Source of the DNA: JAGIBJ01 sp032119595
GTDB lineage: Bacteria > Actinomycetota > Thermoleophilia > Solirubrobacterales > Solirubrobacteraceae
Assembly (NCBI GenBank): GCA_032119595.1
Contig: JAUMBQ010000002.1
Coordinates: 1 to 64,000 of the forward strand
Direction of reading: 5' to 3'
Length of the DNA: 64,000 bases
The notes beneath the pieces are model-generated. The model was not told where the DNA came from. It did no database searches and saw only the letters and a list, made by a program, of their open reading frames with translations. This document shows, in pieces, positions 1 through 11,779 of this stretch (the stretch's first letter is position 1; each line of letters begins with the position of its first letter). The translations under genes and the position numbers were made by a program.

Positions 1-3468
<3,468 letters not shown>

Positions 3469-3535
3469 ATTTTTCTTAAGTGATGTATCTACGTGGCGCT
3501 GTGTAGTTTTGAAGGGTTGCCGAGCCCTCACAATT

Positions 3536-3653
3536 TTCCGGTGGTAACTGCGTGGGGGAAATACCTTTTCCCATTCCGAACAGAGCAGTCAAGCCCCACA
3601 GCGCCGATGGTACTTGGTCCGCAAGGGCCCGGGAGAGTAGGTCGCCGCCGGTT
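3536..3653 (+). rRNA. rrf: 5S ribosomal RNA
   Basis: Contains the 5S core motifs CCGAACAGAG, GCGCCGATGGTA and GGGAGAGTAGG. Helix I is formed by CCGGTGGT (3538-3545) with GCCGCCGG (3644-3651). Ends are accurate to a couple of bases. It lies about 70 bases after 23S, in the same transcript. Confidence 0.93.
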
Positions 3654-3667
3654 TCTTTCGATGTATT

Positions 3668-3708
3668 GCCGTCCCCGTTTTCGAGCGGGGGCGGCTTTCG
3701 TCATTTCT
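3668..3708 (+). terminator. Intrinsic terminator of the rRNA operon
   Basis: GCCGTCCCCG (3668-3677) pairs with CGGGGGCGGC (3686-3695) in a 10-bp stem with one G-U pair and an 8-base loop. It is followed by the T-rich tract TTTCGTCATTTCT. It sits 15 bases after 5S, the expected place for the rrn terminator. Confidence 0.8.
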
Positions 3709-3780
3709 ACCCCCATATTCCGTGGTCGACGGCCTCGGCTCGTCCGGCGGGGTGTTAGTGGGTGTGTGGTGGCGCGTTTT

Positions 3781-3878
3781 GCGGCGTTCTCCCGAATTCC
3801 GCGGTCCGCAGCGCAGCTCAGCTCAGCTCAGCTCAGCTCGATGGTTCTGCAGCGTTCCGCCGAATTCCGGGGTCGGCA
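3781..3878. repeat. Thirty-base direct repeat flanking an AGCTC x5 microsatellite
   Basis: Bases 3781-3810 and 3849-3878 match at 25 of 30 positions, both containing CCGAATTCCG. Between them AGCTC occurs five times in a row (3815-3839). No coding function is apparent. Confidence 0.7.
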
Positions 3879-3897
3879 ACCGGCCTAGCGAGCATGG

Positions 3898-3917
3898 GCG
3901 CGTGAACACGCGCTTTT
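3898..3917 (+). terminator. Possible second terminator-like hairpin
   Basis: GCGCGT, loop GAAC, ACGCGC, then TTTT. It is a short hairpin with a four-T tail, about 200 bases after the first rRNA terminator. It could be a backup terminator or the end of an unrecognised small transcript. Confidence 0.4.
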
Positions 3918-4591
3918 CGCGGGATTGACGGTCCAAGCCCGTGCAACCGGGCTACCGCGGGACAGGCCCGGCTGGCGCCGCCAGATCGGGCGGCCGCCGG
4001 AGGGCCGCTACCCCGCGTCAGGTGCCGGGCCAACCAGCCTGGCGTGCCGAAAGACGCGGTGTGGGGCTGCCACGGGTTAAACAGGCCTCGGACCGTGGGA
4101 CTGGTCCTGGGGCCTTGTGGAGCTAGGTCTCGGCTAGGCCTGTGTGCGTGCTTCGGCGACGAGGCAACGCTGGGGCTCGCGACGCGCCACGCCAGGACGG
4201 CGATCGCGCAGGAGAGCCGCGGGGGGTGTCGAAACACCGGCGCAGAAGGCGGCGCGGTCGGTGCAGGCTCGGGCAGCGCGGGGGACCGCGCGATGCGGGT
4301 TGACCGACGCGACAGTCGTGCGGTCCTGCGGGCGGTGCTCGGAAGCGAACATGTGTTCTACCGTACGTCGTTCCGCGGACGGATGTGGGTCTGTGCAAGG
4401 GAACCTGCAGAATGGGGCACAGGTGTTCGGTCTGCCTGTCCTCGAGGCACGCAGGCGCGTCTCAAGCACGGCCTGGCCGTGAGGTTGCTCACGGGCCAAG
4501 GTCGGAGCGACCCCGTGGATACGGCGATCCGTCGACGCAGCGCCAAGTCGAGCAGGGCGAAGGGGGTGAGGGGGCGAAGGCCGGAGACCTC
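3918..4591. other. Long non-coding stretch between the rRNA operon and murA
   Basis: No protein-coding gene is supported: the open frames here are rich in Trp, Cys and Arg, lack ribosome-binding sites and resemble no known family. A strong hairpin with GGACC/GGTCC at its core and GGCCTC/GGGGCC outside it lies at 4084-4114. No signature of RNase P RNA, tmRNA, SRP RNA or a tRNA was found. The murA promoter should lie near the 3' end but no clear -35/-10 pair was seen. Confidence 0.5.
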
Positions 4592-5944
4592 ATGACTGTT
4601 ACCCTTGCCGAGCCTCGCGGCGCACTCTCTGCGACCGTGAACGCCCCTCGTATGGAGAAATTCGTCATCGAAGGCGGCGTACCGCTCGGCGGTACCGTCC
4701 GCGCTGCTGGAAACAAGAACGGCGCCTTGCCGATCTTGGCCGCCTCGCTGCTCACATCCGAGGACCTGGTGATCGGCAACGTGCCGCGCATCCGCGACAC
4801 ACAGGCGCTCCTCGACCTCCTCGCCGATCTCGGCGTCGCAGTGGAATGGACCGGCGCCAACGAGGTGACGCTCAACGCGTCAGCCGTCGACGGCGACAAC
4901 GTCACGCTCGATCAGGACCTCGCCGAAGCGATCCGGGCCTCGTTCCTGCTCGCCGGGCCGCTCCTCGCGCGCTTTGGTCGCGCGGTGATGCCGCCGCCTG
5001 GCGGCGACGTCATTGGTCGTCGCCGACTCGATCCGCACCTCGACGCGTTCGAGGCGCTCGGTGCCACCTACGAGCATGGTCGCGAGATCACGCTGACCGC
5101 CACCGGTGGACGCCTGAGCGCCGGCACCGTCTTCATGGACGAGCCGTCCGTGATGGCGACTGAGAACGCTTTGCTCGCCGCGGCGCTGACGCCCGGGATC
5201 ACCACCATCGGAAACGCGGCCTGCGAGCCGCACGTGCAAGACCTCGCGCGGCTTCTGGTCAAGATGGGCGCGCAGATCGACGGCATCGGTTCCAACGTGC
5301 TCGTCGTTCACGGCGAGCACGAACTCGGTGGCTGCCGGCACGAGGTCGGTCCGGACCACATCGAAATCGGCTCCTTCATGGCGCTCGCTGGCGTGACCGG
5401 TGGAGAGCTTCGCATCGAGCGCGTCGATCATGGCGACCTGCGCATGATCACGATGGCCTACGAGAAGCTTGGCCTGCACTCCTACGCCGACGGTGACGAC
5501 CTGATCGTCCCCGGCGACCAGCAGCTCATCGCCAAGCGCGACGTCGGCGAACACAAGATGAAGGTGCAGGACGGCCCGTGGCCGGCATTCCCCGCCGACC
5601 TCACCTCGATCGCCGTCGCCCTCGCCACCCAGGTGTCCGGGTCGGTCCTCATCCACGAGTGGATGTTCGAGAACCGCCTCGTCTTCACCGACAAGCTTGT
5701 CCTCATGGGCGCCGACATCACGCTGTGCGACCCGCACCGCGCGATCGTGAACGGCCCCGCCCGCCTGCGCGGCCAGCGCGTCGAGTCTCCGGACATTCGC
5801 GCCGGTATGGCGATGCTCATCGCCGCAGCCTGCGCTGAGGGCGAGTCGCAGATCTACAACATTCGCCAGATCGACCGCGGCTACGAGAAGATCGACGACC
5901 GCCTGCGGTCGCTCGGCATGCGCATCGAGCGGCGAGCCGTCTAA
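4592..5944 (+). CDS. murA: UDP-N-acetylglucosamine 1-carboxyvinyltransferase with Asp in place of the catalytic Cys
   Basis: MurA transfers enolpyruvate from PEP to UDP-GlcNAc, the first committed step of peptidoglycan synthesis in the cytoplasm. The 450-residue protein has the EPSP-synthase-like double fold, the AAGNKNGALPILAA motif (residues 38-51) and the active-site loop PPPGGDVIGRR. In E. coli that loop carries Cys115, the fosfomycin target; here the position is Asp139 (codon 5006-5008). Asp at this place is known in mycobacterial and chlamydial MurA and gives fosfomycin insensitivity. The ATG at 4592 was chosen because GGAG lies five bases upstream; the ATG at 4652 (MEKFVIEGG) is the start most homologues use. 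Only four bases separate it from hisZ. Confidence 0.93.
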   Translation: MTVTLAEPRGALSATVNAPRMEKFVIEGGVPLGGTVRAAGNKNGALPILAASLLTSEDLVIGNVPRIRDTQALLDLLADLGVAVEWTGANEVTLNASAVDGDNVTLDQDLAEAIRASFLLAGPLLARFGRAVMPPPGGDVIGRRRLDPHLDAFEALGATYEHGREITLTATGGRLSAGTVFMDEPSVMATENALLAAALTPGITTIGNAACEPHVQDLARLLVKMGAQIDGIGSNVLVVHGEHELGGCRHEVGPDHIEIGSFMALAGVTGGELRIERVDHGDLRMITMAYEKLGLHSYADGDDLIVPGDQQLIAKRDVGEHKMKVQDGPWPAFPADLTSIAVALATQVSGSVLIHEWMFENRLVFTDKLVLMGADITLCDPHRAIVNGPARLRGQRVESPDIRAGMAMLIAAACAEGESQIYNIRQIDRGYEKIDDRLRSLGMRIERRAV

Positions 5945-5948
5945 CCAC

Positions 5949-6953
5949 ATGGGTGGAGCCTTGGAACCTACGACGACCGCGCGTGCGGGCGAGGTCGTTC
6001 GACTGCCCCCGGGCAGCCGCGACGTGCTGCCCCAGGAGGCACGCGAACTGCGGCGCATCGGCGACAACCTCCGCGAGGTGTTCGAGGCCGCCGGCTACGG
6101 CGAAGTCATCACCCCGGCGCTCGAATACGCCGACGTGCTCGCCCGGGGCGTCCTTGGCGACGCCAGCCCCAGCTACCGGCTGATCGACGATCGCGGCGCG
6201 TGGCTCGAACTCCGCAGCGACATGACCGTGCCCCTGGCGCGTGTCGCGGCCACGCGCTTCCACGGCCACGATGAACCCCTGCGGTTCTGGTACTCCCAGA
6301 CCGCCTTCCGGCCGGTCCCGGCCCTCCAGGGGCGGTCCCGCGAGGTGCAGCAGAGCGGCGTCGAACTGTTCGGCGTCCCCGGCTACGGCGGCGATCGCGA
6401 AGTGCTCGGGCTGGCCGCTCGCGCGCTCGACTCAGCCGACCTCAGCGACGCTCGCCTCGTGGTCGGCGACGCACGACTCAGCGGCACGGTGCTGCATGCG
6501 GCCGGAATCGATGAGGAGACCATCGCGGCCGCCCAAGTGGCCCTGGCCGGCGGTCAGCTCGTCACGCTCGAGCACGTCTTGGCCGAAGCTGGCTTGCCGA
6601 CCGAGCGCGTCCGCGCGCTCACTGCGCTGCTGCGTGCCCGCGGCGACGCCTCGGTGCTGGACGCCCATGCCGACGCCCTCGGCGACCCGGGCCGCGAACT
6701 TGCCGAGACCATCTCGTCGCTGGTGCCGCGTGAGCGCGCCCGCGTGATCGTGGACATCGGCCTCGTGCGCGACCTGGACTACTACACGGGCCTCGTGTTC
6801 GAGGTCGTGCACCCGGCACTCGGAGAACCGATCGGCGGCGGCGGCCGCTACGACGGCCTCGTCGGCGTCTTCGGCGACGATCGCCCGGGCGTCGGATTCG
6901 CGCTCGCGATCGACGCCGTGCACCGCGCCCAGGCACTCGGAGGCCGCGGATGA
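5949..6953 (+). CDS. hisZ: ATP phosphoribosyltransferase regulatory subunit HisZ
   Basis: A HisRS-like protein of 334 residues without a tRNA anticodon-binding domain. Motif-2-like sequence (ELRSDMTVPLARVAA) and the C-terminal GGGGRYDGL stretch place it in the HisZ family, which pairs with the short form of HisG to make the active, histidine-regulated first enzyme of histidine synthesis. The next gene is exactly such a short hisG, overlapping by four bases (ATGA). The start ATG lies four bases after the murA stop, so both may be read from one mRNA. A true histidyl-tRNA synthetase is less likely given the length and the hisG context. Confidence 0.9.
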   Translation: MGGALEPTTTARAGEVVRLPPGSRDVLPQEARELRRIGDNLREVFEAAGYGEVITPALEYADVLARGVLGDASPSYRLIDDRGAWLELRSDMTVPLARVAATRFHGHDEPLRFWYSQTAFRPVPALQGRSREVQQSGVELFGVPGYGGDREVLGLAARALDSADLSDARLVVGDARLSGTVLHAAGIDEETIAAAQVALAGGQLVTLEHVLAEAGLPTERVRALTALLRARGDASVLDAHADALGDPGRELAETISSLVPRERARVIVDIGLVRDLDYYTGLVFEVVHPALGEPIGGGGRYDGLVGVFGDDRPGVGFALAIDAVHRAQALGGRG

Positions 6954-7597
6954 ACCCGCTCGGAGGCCTGAGCTTCGCTGTCCCTCGCGGCGCGATGTTC
7001 AAGGACACGCTCAATATCCTCGACGCCCTCGGCGTCGACACGACGGTCATCCGCGAAGAAGACCGCCGGCTCTACTTCCCTGAACTCGGCATCATCACGA
7101 TGCGGCCGTCCGACGTACCGATCTACGTCGAGTCCGGTGCTGCGGCACTCGGGATCACCGGGAAAGACGTCCTGCTCGAGCAGCCCGGCCGCCGCGTCGT
7201 GGAACTGTGCGACCTCAAGTACGCCGGCGCGCGCATGATCCTCGCGACGCTTGACGGCGTCGACCCGACGATCGAGCAGCAGCGCCGCCTCGGCCGCGTC
7301 CGGGTGGCGACCAAGTACATCCACACCGCCACCGAGTATTTCCAGGCGACCGGCCGCCAGGCCGAGATCGTCGAGGTCAAGGGCTCCGTCGAACTCGCGC
7401 CGCTGACCGGCATGGTGGAAGCGATCGTTGACCTCACCGCGACCGGCGACACCCTGCGCGCCAACGGGCTCGTCGAGCGCGAAGAGATCTTCGTGACGAC
7501 GGCCCGCCTGATCGCGAATCCCGTCGCCAACGCGCTGTCGGCGCAGGTGGTCGACGACGTCGCCCGCCGCCTGCGGGAGCTGGCGGACCGCGCGTGA
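6950..7597 (+). CDS. hisG: ATP phosphoribosyltransferase catalytic subunit, short form
   Basis: Catalyses ATP + PRPP to phosphoribosyl-ATP, the first step of histidine synthesis. The protein has 215 residues, the length of the short HisG class that lacks the C-terminal regulatory domain and needs HisZ. The periplasmic-binding-like fold is recognisable by YVESGAAALGITGKD, the DLKYAGARM segment and a PRPP-site-like ATGDTLRANGL near residue 165. It overlaps hisZ by ATGA and hisD by GTGA, which suggests translational coupling. Confidence 0.94.
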   Translation: MNPLGGLSFAVPRGAMFKDTLNILDALGVDTTVIREEDRRLYFPELGIITMRPSDVPIYVESGAAALGITGKDVLLEQPGRRVVELCDLKYAGARMILATLDGVDPTIEQQRRLGRVRVATKYIHTATEYFQATGRQAEIVEVKGSVELAPLTGMVEAIVDLTATGDTLRANGLVEREEIFVTTARLIANPVANALSAQVVDDVARRLRELADRA

Positions 7598-8865
7598 GCG
7601 CGGACCTCCCGATCCAGCGTTTCACCGGCGACGACCCGGCTGCCGTCGCCCGCGCGCTGCGCGTTGCCGGCGGTACGCCTGACGGCGTCCGCGACGCCGT
7701 CGCCGCACTGATCGAAGCGGTGGAGCGCGGCGGCGATGACGCGCTCATGTCGCTCGTGAGCAGGCACGACCTCGAAGGCGAACCCGTGGAGTCACTCCGG
7801 GTACCGGCCGAGCGGCTCGACGCGGCGTTGCTCGCGCCCGACGTTCGCGCCGGGCTCGAGACGGCCATCTCCAACGTCGCGATGGTCGCCGACGCGGGCG
7901 TCGCCGAGCGCACACGCGTGGTGCTCCCGCAGGGGCACACGGTGGACCTTCGCGAAGTCCCCGTTCGGAGCGCCGCGATCTACGCACCTGGCGGCCAGGC
8001 GGCCTACCCGTCGACGATCATCATGGGCGTCGTGACCGCGCGTGCCGCGGGCGTCGAGCGCATCTGCGTCCTGACCCCGCCGCCGCTCTCAGACGTCGTG
8101 CTCGGCACGGCTGCGCTCTGCGGCATCGACGAGGTCTACGCGATGGGCGGCGCTCACGGCGTCGCTGCGCTCGCCCTCGGCACCGAGACGATCGAGCGGG
8201 TCGATGTGATCGCCGGTCCCGGCAGCGTCTGGGCGCAAGAGGCCAAGCGCCAGCTTGCAGACCGCGTCGGCATCGACGGGTACTACGGCCCGAGTGACCT
8301 GGCGATCGCCGCGTCGGAAGATGCACCCGTCGAGTTCATCGCGCTCGATCTGATGGCGCAGGGTGAGCACGGCGGGCTCAGCACGGTGCTGCTCGCGTCG
8401 GCGAGCGGCGAACTCCTCGACGCGGTCGAGGAGAAGGTCCGCGAGCTCGCGACCGACGAGTGGCCACGGCCCGCGGCCATCGCCCTCGTGCACTGCTCCG
8501 ATGACCGTCAGGCGCTTGCGGTGTGCGAGGCCTACGCACCCGAGCATCTCCAGCTCGTGGGCACCGGCACCGAGAAGCTCGCCAGGGAAGTCCGCAGCGC
8601 GGGCTGCCTGCTCGTCGGGCCCGGGTCGGCCACCGCGTTCGGCGATTACGTCGCCGGCTCCAACCACTGCCTTCCAACCGCTGGGTCGGCGCGCTTTGCG
8701 TCGGGCCTCTCCACGCGCGTCTTCCGTCGCAAGATGAGTGAAGTCCGGATCGGCGCCGACGCGGCGGCGACCCTCGCCTGGCTCGGTGCGCCCGTTGCAC
8801 GAACCGAAGGGTTCCCGTGGCACGCTCGTTCGATGGAAGCACGTTCCCGCCAGGATCAGGAATAG
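7594..8865 (+). CDS. hisD: Histidinol dehydrogenase
   Basis: Oxidises histidinol to histidine in two NAD-dependent steps, a zinc enzyme. Expected zinc and catalytic residues are visible: Gln and His in MAQGEHGG, Asp and His in FGDYVAGSNH, and the C-terminal His in PWHARSMEAR. GPGSVWAQEAKRQL is the conserved family core. Length 423 residues is normal. The start is a GTG overlapping the hisG stop, fitting the compact operon. Confidence 0.95.
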   Translation: MSADLPIQRFTGDDPAAVARALRVAGGTPDGVRDAVAALIEAVERGGDDALMSLVSRHDLEGEPVESLRVPAERLDAALLAPDVRAGLETAISNVAMVADAGVAERTRVVLPQGHTVDLREVPVRSAAIYAPGGQAAYPSTIIMGVVTARAAGVERICVLTPPPLSDVVLGTAALCGIDEVYAMGGAHGVAALALGTETIERVDVIAGPGSVWAQEAKRQLADRVGIDGYYGPSDLAIAASEDAPVEFIALDLMAQGEHGGLSTVLLASASGELLDAVEEKVRELATDEWPRPAAIALVHCSDDRQALAVCEAYAPEHLQLVGTGTEKLAREVRSAGCLLVGPGSATAFGDYVAGSNHCLPTAGSARFASGLSTRVFRRKMSEVRIGADAAATLAWLGAPVARTEGFPWHARSMEARSRQDQE

Positions 8866-8872
8866 TTCGCTC

Positions 8873-9463
8873 ATGGGTCGCACCGCTGAGATCACTCGCA
8901 CCACCGGCGAGACCGACATCCGCCTCACCGTCGATCTCGACGGGAGCGGTGCCGGCACGCGCACCACGGGGGTCGGGTTCTTCGACCACATGCTCGAGCT
9001 CTTCGCCCGCCACGGCCTGATCGACCTCACGGTTACGACCAAGGGCGACACGGAAACCGGCTCGCATCACACCGTCGAAGACACCGGCATCGTGCTCGGT
9101 CAGGCGATCGCGCAGGCCCTCGGCGACCGCTCCGGCATCACGCGCTACGGCCACGCGACGATTCCGATGGACGAGACGCTTGCGCGCTGCGCGATTGATC
9201 TTTCCGGCCGCCCGTTCGCTGCCGTGAACGCGCCGCAGCTCCCGCACGGCGTCACTGGCGGGTTCGAGCATGAACTCCTGGAGGAGTTCATCCGGGCGTT
9301 CGCCAATGGCGCTCGCGCGACCGTGCACGTCGACATCCTCGCCGGCACGAACGCTCACCACATCATCGAAGGCGCGTTCAAGGCGCTTGCGCGTGCGGTC
9401 CGCCAGGCCGTCGCGATCGACCCGCGCGAGTCGGGCATCCCATCGACGAAGGGCTCGCTCTGA
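8873..9463 (+). CDS. hisB: Imidazoleglycerol-phosphate dehydratase
   Basis: Dehydrates imidazole glycerol phosphate to imidazole acetol phosphate, step six of histidine synthesis, with a di-manganese centre. The 196-residue single-domain form shows both metal-binding motifs: FFDHMLELFARHG near residue 35 and SHHTVEDTG near residue 63, with a matching repeat in the second half (NAHHIIEGAFKALARA). The ATG at 8873 gives the standard N terminus; a longer in-frame reading exists but overlaps hisD. No histidinol-phosphatase domain is fused. Confidence 0.95.
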   Translation: MGRTAEITRTTGETDIRLTVDLDGSGAGTRTTGVGFFDHMLELFARHGLIDLTVTTKGDTETGSHHTVEDTGIVLGQAIAQALGDRSGITRYGHATIPMDETLARCAIDLSGRPFAAVNAPQLPHGVTGGFEHELLEEFIRAFANGARATVHVDILAGTNAHHIIEGAFKALARAVRQAVAIDPRESGIPSTKGSL

Positions 9464-10107
9464 GCGAGCGCCCAGCGGGCGGCGTCCACGTCGCGCTGGT
9501 CGATCTGGGGCTCGGCAACCGCCGGTCCGTTGAGAAGGCGCTCGAGCGCGTCGGTGCGTTCGTTGAGCGCACCGTCGACCCAGCGGTGCTCGCCAAGGCG
9601 GACGGCCTCGTGCTGCCCGGCGTCGGGGCGTTCCCGGAGGCGATGAAGCGCCTGCGCGCCGCCGGCTTGGAAGCCCCGATCCGCGAGATCGTCGGCGCCG
9701 GGAAGCCGATCATCGGCCTGTGCCTCGGCATGCAACTGCTGTTCGACGCGTCGAGTGAGATGGGAGGCGACACCGGACTCGGCCTGCTCGGCGGCGAAAT
9801 CGTCCCGCTCGAAACGGGCGGACTCAAACTGCCGCACATCGGCTGGAATGCGCTCACCGTGCGCCAGCCCGATTCGCCGCTGCTCGAAGCGTTGCCGAAC
9901 CCGCTCCCGCTGTACCACGTGCACTCGTTCGTGGCCGCGCCAGTCGACCCGTCGATCGTGGTGGCTGAGGGCCATTACGGCGCGACGTTCCCGTCGATCG
10001 TCGGCTCCGGCAACGTGTTCGGCGCGCAGTGCCACCCTGAGAAGAGTTCTCGCGACGGCCTGCGCCTGCTGAGCAACTTCGTCACCTTCTGCGGTCGGCC
10101 GCGCTGA
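9460..10107 (+). CDS. hisH: Imidazole glycerol phosphate synthase, glutamine amidotransferase subunit, apparent CTG start
   Basis: HisH releases ammonia from glutamine and channels it to HisF. The class-I amidotransferase triad is present: Cys88 in GLCLGMQ and His-Pro-Glu in QCHPEKSS. The N-terminal strand and turn (VALVDLGLGN) are encoded upstream of the first in-frame GTG (9586), and no ATG, GTG or TTG lies in frame before that. The only sensible start is CTG at 9460, overlapping the hisB stop as CTGA and preceded by GAAGGG at 9448-9453. This gives 215 residues, normal for the family. The start codon is inference; the frame is certain. Confidence 0.85.
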   Translation: MSERPAGGVHVALVDLGLGNRRSVEKALERVGAFVERTVDPAVLAKADGLVLPGVGAFPEAMKRLRAAGLEAPIREIVGAGKPIIGLCLGMQLLFDASSEMGGDTGLGLLGGEIVPLETGGLKLPHIGWNALTVRQPDSPLLEALPNPLPLYHVHSFVAAPVDPSIVVAEGHYGATFPSIVGSGNVFGAQCHPEKSSRDGLRLLSNFVTFCGRPR

Positions 10108-10163
10108 CTCCAGCGCTGCTGCCCGCGACCATCCGCAACGACCCCGAGCCGAGGCCATTCGCC

Positions 10164-10898
10164 GTGCCCGTGAATCTCTATCCCGCCATCGACATCCGCG
10201 GCGGCCGCGCGGTGCGCCTGCGCAAGGGCGATTTCGCCGCTGAGACCGCCTACGACGCGGACCCGCTCGATGCCGCCAAGCGTTGGGTCGACGGTGGCGC
10301 GCAGTGGCTCCACGTCGTCGATCTCGATGGCGCCAAGGACGGTGCGCAGGCCAATGCCGAGCACTTGCAGCGCATCGCGCAGCTCGGCGTCCCAGTGCAG
10401 ACCGGCGGCGGACTTCGCTCCGCCGAAGCGGTCGCCGCGGCCTTCGAGTGTGGCGTGCAGCGCGTCATCCTCGGCACCGCGGCCCTCGAGAACCCCGACC
10501 TGGTCGACGACCTCATCTCGACGTACGGCGGCAGCAGCATCGTCGTGTCGCTCGACGCCAAAGGTGGCTTCGTGACGACCCGAGGCTGGGTCCACACCAC
10601 GGACCAGACCGTCGTCTCCGTCGCGACCTCGCTGGCGCAGCGCGGGGTGGAACGGATCGTGTTCACCGATGTCAACCGCGACGGCATGGGCGAGGGCACC
10701 GACCTCACCGGCATGAACGAGCTTCTCGCTCTTGACGCGATCGACGTGATCGCCTCGGGAGGCATCGGCGCGCTCAAGGACATCCAAGACCTCGTCGACC
10801 TCCAGCACCCGCGCCTGGACGGCATCATCGTCGGCCGCGCGCTCTACGAGCAGTCGTTCACGCTGCCCGAGGCGCTCGGCATCGTCGCCGCCGCCTAA
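10164..10898 (+). CDS. hisA: Phosphoribosylformimino-5-aminoimidazole carboxamide ribotide isomerase
   Basis: A (beta/alpha)8-barrel Amadori isomerase acting just before HisH/HisF. YPAIDIRGGRAVRLRKGDF at the start carries the catalytic Asp, and FTDVNRDGMGEG carries the second one. ASGGIGALKD is the phosphate-binding loop. Length 244 residues is typical. GTG at 10164 is taken as start; GTG at 10170 is equally possible. It follows hisH after 56 bases, the widest gap in this operon. Confidence 0.94.
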   Translation: MPVNLYPAIDIRGGRAVRLRKGDFAAETAYDADPLDAAKRWVDGGAQWLHVVDLDGAKDGAQANAEHLQRIAQLGVPVQTGGGLRSAEAVAAAFECGVQRVILGTAALENPDLVDDLISTYGGSSIVVSLDAKGGFVTTRGWVHTTDQTVVSVATSLAQRGVERIVFTDVNRDGMGEGTDLTGMNELLALDAIDVIASGGIGALKDIQDLVDLQHPRLDGIIVGRALYEQSFTLPEALGIVAAA

Positions 10899-10909
10899 CC
10901 TGACTGCCT

Positions 10910-11686
<777 letters not shown>

Positions 11687-11779
11687 AGTCAGCTGCGCCG
11701 CGGCCGGGGCATGGAGCTGCGGACTCGCCTGAGACGCCGAGTTTCGAGGTGCCACGCTCGAGCCCGCAGCCGTGGGATG

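Noticed and set aside
4044..4595. 183-codon open frame before murA
   Set aside because: Composition rich in Arg, Trp and Cys, no ribosome-binding site, no family resemblance; open by GC bias.
5949..6953. Histidyl-tRNA synthetase
   Set aside because: Too short, lacks the anticodon-binding domain and sits directly before a short-form hisG, so HisZ fits better.
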